This document shows, piece after piece, positions 37,259-42,599 of a DNA stretch of 42,599 bases (position 1 is the stretch's first letter; each line of letters begins with the position of its first letter). The stretch is from the NCBI GenBank assembly GCA_009995425.1, contig JAACPN010000010.1:1-42599 (forward strand), in the 5' to 3' direction. Made by a program: the position numbers and the translations under genes. The DNA comes from Legionella sp. GTDB taxonomy: Bacteria > Pseudomonadota > Gammaproteobacteria > Legionellales > Legionellaceae. Below the pieces are notes generated by a model, which searched no databases, was not told the origin of the DNA, and worked only from the letters and a program-made list of their open reading frames with translations.

Positions 37259-37484
37259 GGGGCTTATCCTCCGGGATAGATAAGCTGCATTGGATATTTA
37301 AGACATGCATGATATCTAATATTTTACCGATTTGGCAGGTAGATTTGCCTTGTTCTAGTTCAATAATAAAACGCAAGCCCGTGCCTGCGGCGAGTGCGAG
37401 ATCACGTTGCGTGACACCGAGCTGTTTTCGTGTGTTTCGAATCGCATGACCGATGTCGTGTGTGGCGTGGATTGAAGTCGTCAT
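37248..37484 (-). CDS. hipB: HipB-type antitoxin, Xre-family HTH repressor
   Basis: The 78-aa protein has an Xre helix-turn-helix (IGHAIRNTRKQLGVTQRDLALAAGTGLRFIIELEQGK), the standard HipB form, and a short C-terminal tail. It should dimerise, bind palindromes at its own promoter and neutralise HipA. It is first in the operon, with hipA overlapping its last codons. The promoter with two flanking palindromes is 37506-37568. Confidence 0.92.
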   Translation of the reverse strand: MTTSIHATHDIGHAIRNTRKQLGVTQRDLALAAGTGLRFIIELEQGKSTCQIGKILDIMHVLNIQCSLSIPEDKPLGS

Positions 37485-37505
37485 AAGCTTACTTGTAGGT
37501 TTTTT

Positions 37506-37568
37506 ATTCCCGTACGGTAATTTTAGATGTGTTTATAAGAGAAAGCAATGAAAAAGTCCCGATCGGGA
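37506..37568 (-). promoter_or_regulatory. hipBA promoter and operators
   Basis: On the minus strand TTGCTT (37543-37548) and TAAAAT (37520-37525) are 17 bp apart, a good sigma-70 promoter. Operator 1, ATTCCCGTACGGTAAT (37506-37521), overlaps the -10 edge and the expected start of transcription. Operator 2, the perfect palindrome TCCCGATCGGGA (37557-37568), lies just upstream of the -35. The centres are 49 bp apart. This layout fits repression by HipB dimers bound on both sides of the promoter. Confidence 0.75.
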
Positions 37569-37597
37569 ATAAATTAGTTTAAGAAGTTGTTGATCGT

Positions 37598-37625
37598 CAA
37601 TACATGACCGATCGGTCATGTATTG
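37598..37625. promoter_or_regulatory. 28-bp perfect palindrome upstream of hipBA
   Basis: All 28 bases are self-complementary, with core GACCGATCGGTC and outer arms CAATACAT/ATGTATTG. The core shares CCGATCGG with hip operator 2, so it may be a third HipB site. It also looks like a TetR-family operator. There is no T-run after it on either strand, so an intrinsic terminator is less likely. Confidence 0.6.
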
Positions 37626-37650
37626 GTCGTGCGATTATTTAGACGCCGCA

Positions 37651-37867
37651 TTAAAGAGTCGTGGCAACAGCAGCAACAGTGGCTACACCAGCGGCACAGG
37701 CCAGTATGTTCTTTTTACTAAAAAATCCACCTGCCATTTCATAGCTATGAGCTAGCTTTGTTTCAGGCCATATTCTCGCTTCGATAAGACGGAATTGAGA
37801 GGAATATAATCTGCCATTGTTATCCGTTACCGTAAAAGTGATTCCATCTTTGCCTTTATGGTGGTTT
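37651..37867 (-). pseudogene. Frameshifted 3' part of the 37871-38350 gene
   Basis: This minus-strand frame is open for about 72 codons to TAA at 37651-37653 but has no start. It encodes NHHKGKDGITFTVTDNNGR, then RLIEARIWPETKLAHSYEM and a hydrophobic alanine/valine tail (NILACAAGVATVAAVATTL). It is in frame with the upstream gene if one copy of the 7-bp unit GACTTAT (37868-37874, 37875-37881) is removed. I therefore read it as the lost C-terminal third of that gene. Confidence 0.55.
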
Positions 37868-37886
37868 GACTTATGACTTATGACTT
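37868..37886. repeat. 7-bp tandem repeat that shifts the reading frame
   Basis: GACTTAT occurs twice and is followed by a partial third unit GACTT. The stop codon of the 37871-38350 frame lies inside it. Loss of one unit would join that frame to the open stretch down to 37651. Confidence 0.8.
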
Positions 37887-38350
37887 AAAACAAGTTCACA
37901 CGATAACTGACCGTTCCACTTTTCATTAAACTGGTGAATCATTGCTTGACATTCTTCACAGCTGCTTGTTGATAAATAAATACAAGCAGCCACGTTCTCC
38001 ACATCAGCATCAACCTCTTCACGTTTGTAGACATACGATAAGTTATGGCGCTTTAATTCGTTGATTGCTTCCCGTATTGCTTCAAAACCAAGGGTGAGGC
38101 CCGAATGTTGTATGCCTAAAGCCATCACCTCATTCATATTGTTTTGTAGTGTAACCAAAGTAACATCTTTTTCACTTTCTTCACTTGTTTGGGATAAAGC
38201 TTTTAATTTCTCTTGCAATGTGCGCTCATTTATAGCGGATTTTAATTTAATTTGAAAAGAATCCCCGTCAAACGATGTACAGAAATCCTCGGTAAGATCA
38301 TCAATACCAAGTTCATTTGCAAATGTCTCCCAATGCCTCTGCAATTTCAT
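37871..38350 (-). CDS. Hypothetical protein, probably truncated by frameshift
   Basis: The 159-aa frame encodes a soluble protein of unknown family: GIDDLTEDFCTSFDGDSFQIKLKS near the start, a helical middle, and a cysteine pair in STSSCEECQAMIHQFNEKW. Its ATG lacks a ribosome binding site and lies inside the 3' end of the small frame at 38313-38492. The C-terminus ends in a 7-bp tandem duplication. Both ends therefore suggest that one longer gene, 38492 down to 37651, has been broken by two frameshifts. Alternatively it is a short gene coupled to the 59-aa one. I recognise no family. Confidence 0.5.
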   Translation of the reverse strand: MKLQRHWETFANELGIDDLTEDFCTSFDGDSFQIKLKSAINERTLQEKLKALSQTSEESEKDVTLVTLQNNMNEVMALGIQHSGLTLGFEAIREAINELKRHNLSYVYKREEVDADVENVAACIYLSTSSCEECQAMIHQFNEKWNGQLSCELVLSHKS

Positions 38351-38492
38351 CAGCTACGTTTTTGCTAAAACCATGAGGAAATTGCTCTTCGTCATGAAAA
38401 ATATCAGCCATCTGAATAATTTCTTGCATTTGTGCTTTATTAATATTTTCTAAAGTGGAGGTTACAGTTACAGTTGTTTCTGAAAATTTCAT
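38313..38492 (-). CDS. Small hypothetical protein, possibly the 5' part of the same broken gene
   Basis: This 59-aa frame starts at ATG 38492 and ends at TGA 38313. It encodes MKFSETTVTVTSTLENINKA, then a helical, acidic stretch (MQEIIQMADIFHDEEQFPHGF) and VADEIAEALGD. Its composition is protein-like. It overlaps the 159-aa frame by about 40 bp in another phase. It may be a separate gene or the N-terminus of a gene now broken. No clear ribosome binding site. Confidence 0.4.
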   Translation of the reverse strand: MKFSETTVTVTSTLENINKAQMQEIIQMADIFHDEEQFPHGFSKNVADEIAEALGDICK

Positions 38493-38904
38493 ACATAAGC
38501 ACCATGAGACAAATTAGGTGGCGGAGGTTGGCATTCTTTAAGATAACCACCTCCAAACTGGGTGGGGAATGTCAACTTCACCGAAAGCGATTTTAGCAGA
38601 TTTCGATGATAATGCTACCAGTTATTATCAGAAGTGGTGATAAGAAATGCCGTTATTATCGATTGACGCTGTTTTCGATAATATGGCGATTATTCAAAAT
38701 AAGCTTACCATGTCCTAAAAATAACTAAATATGACGCTTTTAGGACATGCTAGACACAAAAAACTGAATCCATGTCCGTAAAATATCTTTTTTCGTGATT
38801 TTAAGGGCATGATGAACTCATTTCACACTCCAGTCGCTTGACTTTAATTCTCAAGTAAGCAATAATGTCATTATTATCACGATAAACGTGATTTTGAGGA
38901 CACG
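38493..38904. promoter_or_regulatory. 412-bp control region upstream of abiEi, with repeated operator-like sites
   Basis: No gene is seen. IR1 has 12-bp perfect arms, CATGTCCTAAAA (38709-38720) and TTTTAGGACATG (38738-38749). IR2 has 14-bp arms with two mismatches (38771-38784 and 38798-38811). A third half-site, ATTTTGAGGACACG (38891-38904), covers the ribosome binding site of abiEi. The block at 38794-38817 is a direct repeat (20 of 24 bases) of 38887-38910, including the start codon region. AbiEi antitoxins are known to bind inverted repeats in their own promoter, so these are likely its operators. A further hairpin, TTGGCATTC/GAATGTCAA enclosing CCACC/GGTGG, is at 38528-38575. Confidence 0.65.
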
Positions 38905-39711
38905 ATGAATCTATCTGTTTATATTAAAGAAATACGAAAAACTGGGCAACGGTATTTTACCTTGGAACAGCTTATGGCAGACCAGGGCTTGTCAAAAAAT
39001 ACAGCCCTAAATGCTATCTATCGCTTAAAGGGGCACGGAGAGTTGATCTCACCCGCGAGAGGTTTATATGTTATTGTCCCACCAGAACATCAACCGCATG
39101 GTTCTATCCCTCCCCAAGAATTGGTGCCTTTGGTCATGCAGTATTTGGGCGCTCATTATTATGTCGCGCTTCTAAGTGCGGGGTTGTTTCATGGGGCGAC
39201 TCATCAAAAACCTGCTAGATTCCAGGTGATATCAGATAGGCGCATAAAACACCCATCAACTTTTGGCGATGTGGAAATTGATTATATTTATAAAAAATCC
39301 GTGCTGGAATTGCCCACTCAAGATTTTACTATGAGCACCGGGTACCTTAAGGTGGCAACCCCAGAATTGGTTGCACTTGATTTACTCGAGTACCCTAATC
39401 ATGCAGGCGGGCTAAATCATATCGCCACTGTTTTCTCAGAGCTTGTTGAGGTGTTAGATCCTATAAAGCTCATCAATCTTGCGAAAGATACCCGCGTGGA
39501 ATATCAGTTGCAGCGTATTGGTTATATCCTGGATCACATTGATGTTATGGATGAACCTGGCGCTGAAATAATAATTAATGCTCTTGCACATCATGTTCAA
39601 GAAAATAAACCAAGTTATCTCCCCCTCGCATCTGAAATTTCTAAAATAGGCTATTCAAGGTGTAAAAAGTGGAGAATTATTGAAAATTCAGAAATAGAGA
39701 GTGATTTATGA
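38905..39711 (+). CDS. abiEi: AbiEi antitoxin, type IV toxin-antitoxin system
   Basis: The 268-aa protein has an N-terminal winged helix (TLEQLMADQGLSKNTALNAIYRLKGHGELISPARGLYVIVP, about 17-58) followed by the AbiEi C-terminal domain (AHYYVALLSAGLFHGATHQKP, KVATPELVALDLLEYP, RVEYQLQRIGYILDHI). In the AbiE system this protein represses its own promoter and antagonises the AbiEii toxin. GAGGA 6 bases before the ATG is the ribosome binding site and sits in an operator-like half-site. It overlaps abiEii by an ATGA junction. Confidence 0.92.
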   Translation: MNLSVYIKEIRKTGQRYFTLEQLMADQGLSKNTALNAIYRLKGHGELISPARGLYVIVPPEHQPHGSIPPQELVPLVMQYLGAHYYVALLSAGLFHGATHQKPARFQVISDRRIKHPSTFGDVEIDYIYKKSVLELPTQDFTMSTGYLKVATPELVALDLLEYPNHAGGLNHIATVFSELVEVLDPIKLINLAKDTRVEYQLQRIGYILDHIDVMDEPGAEIIINALAHHVQENKPSYLPLASEISKIGYSRCKKWRIIENSEIESDL

Positions 39712-40493
39712 TCCCAGAAGTTTTTATTGAGAATTGGCGAAAAACTGTTCCATGGCAAATGACTGAACAAATACAGCAAGATTTAGTGATTAGCCGTGCT
39801 TTGGTTGATTTGTATAATGATCCTCATGTTAAAGATGCGCTTGTCTTTCGAGGTGGCACGGCTCTTAATAAATTGTTTATCAATCCTCCGGCGAGGTATA
39901 GTGAGGATATCGATTTCGTCCAAAAAAATGCTGATCCAATTGGACAAACGATTGATGCTATCAGGGCATTATTAAAACCATGGTTAGGCGATCCCAAATG
40001 GAAAATCACACAGCGTAGCGCAAAGCTGATCTACAAGTATGAATCTGTTAATAAAATTCCGGCAAAGCTAAAAATTGAAATCAACACAACAGAGCACTTT
40101 CAAGTGTTGCCTTTAAAAACAGTGCCTTTTTCTATGAATTCAGCTTGGTTCACAGGTTCTGCAGATATCATTACTTATGAAATGGATGAACTAATGGCGA
40201 CTAAGTTACGGGCTCTTTATCAGCGTCGAAAAGGGCGGGATTTATTTGATGTATGGTATGTGGCAGATCGCAATTTAATTAACTTGAATCGAGTTTTTGA
40301 TATTTTTGCTAAATATTGCACTTATAACGATGTGAAGATCACAGGCGAAGAATTTTTAAAGAATCTTGAGGTTAAAAAGGATCATCGTGACTTTCATATG
40401 GATATGAGTGTTTTATTGCCATCGAAATTGCATTGGAATTTTGAAGAAGCTTATCAATTCGTTGTAGATAACGTTATTAGCAGGTTGCCATAA
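39708..40493 (+). CDS. abiEii: AbiEii nucleotidyltransferase toxin
   Basis: The 261-aa protein is a DNA polymerase beta-type nucleotidyltransferase of the AbiEii/AbiGii family, a toxin that gives abortive infection against phages. The active-site motif FRGGTALNKLF is at 47-57, with ARYSEDIDFV supplying D67 and D69. The downstream motif DELMATKLRALYQRRKGRD has K166, R177 and D178, followed by D181. All seem intact. Relatives of this family modify tRNA 3' ends. Translation is coupled to abiEi by a 4-bp overlap. The stop is followed at once by the decayed gene cluster. Confidence 0.93.
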   Translation: MIPEVFIENWRKTVPWQMTEQIQQDLVISRALVDLYNDPHVKDALVFRGGTALNKLFINPPARYSEDIDFVQKNADPIGQTIDAIRALLKPWLGDPKWKITQRSAKLIYKYESVNKIPAKLKIEINTTEHFQVLPLKTVPFSMNSAWFTGSADIITYEMDELMATKLRALYQRRKGRDLFDVWYVADRNLINLNRVFDIFAKYCTYNDVKITGEEFLKNLEVKKDHRDFHMDMSVLLPSKLHWNFEEAYQFVVDNVISRLP

Positions 40494-40606
40494 TGCAAAG
40501 AATTAAACTGTATGGCCAAATATCAACAAACCTCGCATGCTTGAGCAATGAGAAGCTAAAACAAATTTTGGCAGATAGCAAGCCCATGCACGAAGGTATC
40601 GCTTGA
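40493..40606 (+). pseudogene. Truncated 5' gene fragment directly after abiEii
   Basis: A TAATG junction with abiEii starts a 37-aa frame, MQRIKLYGQISTNLACLSNE then KLKQILADSKPMHEGIA and stop. It reads like the N-terminus of a longer protein; the wording recalls a kinase-like family in Legionella, but that is from memory and uncertain. It breaks off where the next fragment, a GNAT domain, begins in another frame. Confidence 0.4.
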
Positions 40607-40962
40607 AAGAAACCGGTGAGTTAATCGGTTTTATCGGTCTCAATTATACCGATTGGGAATCGCATTTTACACCTGCAGTGGAAGTTGGTTGGCGTTTAGG
40701 ATCTCAATATTGGGGCAAAGGCTTTGCTAGCGAAGGGGCTAAAGCTTCTTTGGAATATGGCTTTAAACAGTGCGGCCTTAAAGAAATTGTTTCTTTCACG
40801 GTGCCAGCTAATATTCGCTCTATTCGAGTCATGGAAAAAATTGGGTTAAAACGTGATTTAAATGGCGATTTTTCTCATCCTAAATTAGCTGCGGATCATC
40901 CATTGTCACAACATATTTTATACTGGCTCACAGCTGATGAATATTTACAAGTGGAGAAATGA
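40603..40962 (+). pseudogene. GNAT acetyltransferase fragment (RimJ/RimL type), N-terminus missing
   Basis: The frame encodes about 119 residues of a GNAT acetyltransferase: KETGELIGFIGLNY, EVGWRLGSQYWGKGFASEGAKA (the acetyl-CoA loop), and the C-terminal VPANIRSIRVMEKIGL. The first 50-60 residues normal for this family are absent, and the frame upstream is closed by a stop. The only start is a TTG at 40603 without a ribosome binding site. It is probably a remnant, although the acetyl-CoA site itself is intact. Confidence 0.65.
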
Positions 40963-41420
40963 ATGAATAATTTTAAAATAGATTATTTAGCGAACAGGCC
41001 TGATTGCCTACATGCTTGTGCAGCCTGGGCATATGGAAGGTGGGGCGTCCAAAAAAAGGATGCAAAAAGATAAACTACCTTTAACGCTGATAGTTACCAA
41101 CCTAGAAACAGACCTTCCTGTTGCGATGGGGAGTTTATGGTAAAGGTGATGGGACAGAATGGCCAGAAAAAACACCTTGGATTGCCTCGATTTATACATT
41201 GTATAGATATAGGGGGTTAGGATTAGCCAAAAATCTAATAAAACGTTTAGAGGAAGAAGCCCAAAAGATAGGATTTCAAGAAGTGTACCTTCAATCTGGA
41301 TCAGCCGCAAATTTTTACCGCAACTTTGGATACAAAGAAATTGAAACCGTAAAAACAAAAACAACGGCTGCTGGTATAGAAACGTTGTTTATCAAAAAGT
41401 TCACTACCAAATGTGAATAA
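40963..41420 (+). pseudogene. Frameshifted GNAT acetyltransferase
   Basis: The ATG at 40963 starts MNNFKIDYLANRPDCLHAC, which stops at about 41070. The protein continues in a second frame (QKDKLPLTLIVTNLETDLPV) and then in a third (GTEWPEKTPWIASIYTLYRY, GLGLAKNLIKRLEEEAQKIG, SGSAANFYRNFGYKEIETV) to the TAA at 41418-41420. At least two frameshifts separate otherwise continuous GNAT sequence, so the gene is dead. Only the last part appears as a long open frame. Confidence 0.8.
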
Positions 41421-41421
41421 T

Positions 41422-41805
41422 ATGAAATATTCATTCAAGCTAAATATCATTTCAATTTACGGCAGCGTAGGTAAGCAATGGTTAAAAGCATTGCCCGAAA
41501 TTATATCTAAAATAACTAAAGAATATAATCTAGCCAATCTAAAACCAGTCAATAATTTAAGCTACAATTATGTGCTAACTGGCTTTCAAGGTTCTAAAGC
41601 TATTATTCTAAAATTAGGTCTGGATATTGATGGATTCAAACGTGAAGCCTCCGCCCTCATGGCATTTGAAGGGTCTGGTGTTGTTCCGGTATTTTCAGAA
41701 AATCACGATAATATTTTGCAAAATAGCAATGACTGGGTGGTGATCGATCCCAAAGGCGTGATTGGCGATTCAGCCTATGAAGTTGCTGTTAACAGGTGGT
41801 TTTGA
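41422..41805 (+). pseudogene. Aminoglycoside/hydroxyurea phosphotransferase-like gene, internally deleted
   Basis: The frame encodes an APH(6)-like N-lobe (LKPVNNLSYNYVLTGFQGSKAIILKLG, FKREASALMAFEGSGVVPVF) joined directly to the segment after the catalytic loop (DNILQNSNDWVVIDPKGVIG, DSAYEVAV), ending at NRWF and stop. The HGDLH catalytic loop and about 100 preceding residues are lost, and the C-terminus is cut. No kinase activity is expected. It lies 41 bp from the tRNA-Ser 3' end. Confidence 0.75.
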
Positions 41806-41846
41806 AATTTGAAAAATGACGCCCAAAAGGTTCGAGCACTGTAAAC

Positions 41847-41936
41847 TGGCGGAGAGAGAGGGATTCGAACCCTCGATACGGGTTAACGTATACACACTTT
41901 CCAGGCGTGCGCCTTCAGCCGCTCGGCCACCTCTCC
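41847..41936 (-). tRNA. tRNA-Ser(GGA)
   Basis: The minus strand folds as a class II tRNA: 5' GGAGAGG acceptor, D-arm with GCCGAGCGGC, anticodon loop CTGGAAA with anticodon GGA (reads UCC), a long variable arm (TATACGTTAACCCGTA), T-loop GGTTCGAATCC, and an encoded CCA end (41847-41849). A -10-like TATAAT lies upstream at 41957-41962. The 3' end faces the decayed gene cluster. Confidence 0.96.
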
Positions 41937-42033
41937 AATACATCGACGACAAGAATATTATACATTGTAAAAAAAATCAACTGAAATTCATCTATACTGT
42001 ATATAGTTGATGTAGGAGTAGGAGTAAATAGAC

Positions 42034-42489
42034 ATGTTTAAACGATGCTGGGTTTGGGGGTTAGCTTTGAGTGCCATGTTGCTGGCCCAGGGCGTTATGG
42101 CATTTCCGTGTTTTATTACGATTACTAAAGATAGTTGTTGGACGCAGTACACGGTGATGGTTGATGTGTTGGATGCAGAAACAGATGCTATTTTAACAAC
42201 GGTTGTTATACCTCAAGGTGAGTCTTGGTCGAGAGCTCGGATTGATGCAAAAGCAAAGCAGCATGTCATGCTGAGAGCAAAGTTTAAACCGGTTTTTTGG
42301 AAATCAGAAAAAAATAAAATTTATTATGCGAAGCAATACTGGCTTTTACCGGATGCGATTGAAGGTCAATCAACCGCAGTTCATGTCAGTGTGTGTTATC
42401 CTAAAAGCTTTTCTGGTGTTCCTTTGCCTCCGGGCGCAGATTCAAAATGTATCTGCTCTAAGCCTGCTCTCCCTAAGGTAAGTGATTAA
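42034..42489 (+). CDS. Small exported protein of unknown function
   Basis: The 151-aa protein has a signal peptide (MFKRCWVWGLALSAMLLAQG, cleavage probably at VMA/FP). The mature part starts FPCFITITKDSCWTQYTVMV, is likely rich in beta strands, and has further cysteines at CYP and KCICSKP near the end, which suggests disulfides in the periplasm. A strong purine-rich ribosome binding site (AGGAGTAGGAG) precedes the ATG. It stands alone between tRNA-Ser and rsmB. I cannot assign a family. Confidence 0.75.
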   Translation: MFKRCWVWGLALSAMLLAQGVMAFPCFITITKDSCWTQYTVMVDVLDAETDAILTTVVIPQGESWSRARIDAKAKQHVMLRAKFKPVFWKSEKNKIYYAKQYWLLPDAIEGQSTAVHVSVCYPKSFSGVPLPPGADSKCICSKPALPKVSD

Positions 42490-42507
42490 TAACAGAGCTT
42501 GCTTATT

Positions 42508-42599
42508 TTAGATTTTGTTTAGCACGCTGTAAAAAAAACCATCCATCGATGCTTCCCCTGGGAGGATTTGCCATCCATGCCCGGTAAGATGCCCGCAGG
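42508..42599 (-). CDS. rsmB: RsmB, 16S rRNA m5C967 methyltransferase, C-terminal end (truncated by window)
   Basis: The minus-strand frame at the window edge encodes 29 residues, including GWQILPGEASMDGFFYSVL, ending NKI and a TAA at 42508-42510. This is the conserved C-terminus of RsmB/Fmu (ILPGE...DGFFYA.L.K in E. coli), the SAM-dependent methyltransferase for C967 of 16S rRNA. Only the last part of the gene is inside the window. Confidence 0.8.
   Translation of the reverse strand, partial: CGHLTGHGWQILPGEASMDGFFYSVLNKI

Noticed and set aside
35000-42000. Mobile element or integrase expected near hipBA/AbiE/tRNA-Ser
   Set aside because: No transposase, integrase or terminal repeats could be found, and the tRNA 3' end is not repeated convincingly elsewhere in the window.
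41816-42010. Open frames over the tRNA-Ser on both strands (plus REGFEPSIRVN, minus RLESVYTLTRIEGSNPSLSAS)
   Set aside because: They are translations of the tRNA-Ser gene and its complement, a common artefact, and have no ribosome binding site.

Overview
The window looks like a chromosomal segment of an AT-leaning gammaproteobacterium, most likely from the order Legionellales (Legionella/Coxiella/Berkiella-type intracellular bacteria). That placement is an inference. It rests on gammaproteobacterial synteny (surE-yqaA-nlpD-rpoS), the protein set, and several large proteins of unknown function that look like type IV secretion effectors: one has a kinase-like core, one has helical repeats, and two have acidic C-terminal tails. 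No secretion machinery is present in the window.

Layout. Positions 1-2874 hold the 3' end of putA, then minE/minD (no minC beside them) and thiL on the minus strand. A 711-codon kinase-like gene follows (ATG at 3204). Next is a plus-strand run: small lipoprotein, surE, yqaA, nlpD and rpoS (5450-9036). rpoS carries a 12-bp tandem repeat and is followed by a 149-bp element closed by a long inverted repeat. On the minus strand purB-nadB-nadA form an overlapping operon (9214-13582). Divergent from it is a tightly overlapping plus-strand operon of ppsA, a CPA2-type cation/proton antiporter, nadC and murG (13704-19508). All three genes from aspartate to nicotinate mononucleotide (nadB, nadA, nadC) are therefore present, split over two divergent operons. 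ygfZ, a Bax-inhibitor-1 family membrane protein, a Nit-type amidase, tldD and ETF-ubiquinone oxidoreductase follow to 25204.

From 25295 to 31547 the region is accessory: an 809-aa protein with 33-residue helical repeats, a secreted cysteine-rich protein and a 1015-aa protein. This region carries gene scars. A degenerate copy of the mfd 3' end sits at 27721-27757, and an internally deleted ygfZ copy sits at 31324-31525, just beside the intact mfd (31548-34994). The 3.8-kb segment is thus bounded by two copies of the mfd 3' end in direct orientation.

Positions 35068-37484 hold a TauE/SafE permease and a hipBA toxin-antitoxin operon with a clear promoter and palindromic operators. Upstream of hipB is a minus-strand gene (37651-38492) that appears broken by a 7-bp tandem duplication. 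An AbiE type IV toxin-antitoxin pair (38905-40493) follows, with repeated operator-like sites upstream. Four decayed genes come next: a short N-terminal fragment, two GNAT acetyltransferases and one aminoglycoside-phosphotransferase-like gene (40493-41805). They stop at the 3' end of a tRNA-Ser(GGA) gene. The window closes with a small exported protein and the 3' end of rsmB.

No insertion sequence, integrase, CRISPR array or rRNA was seen.
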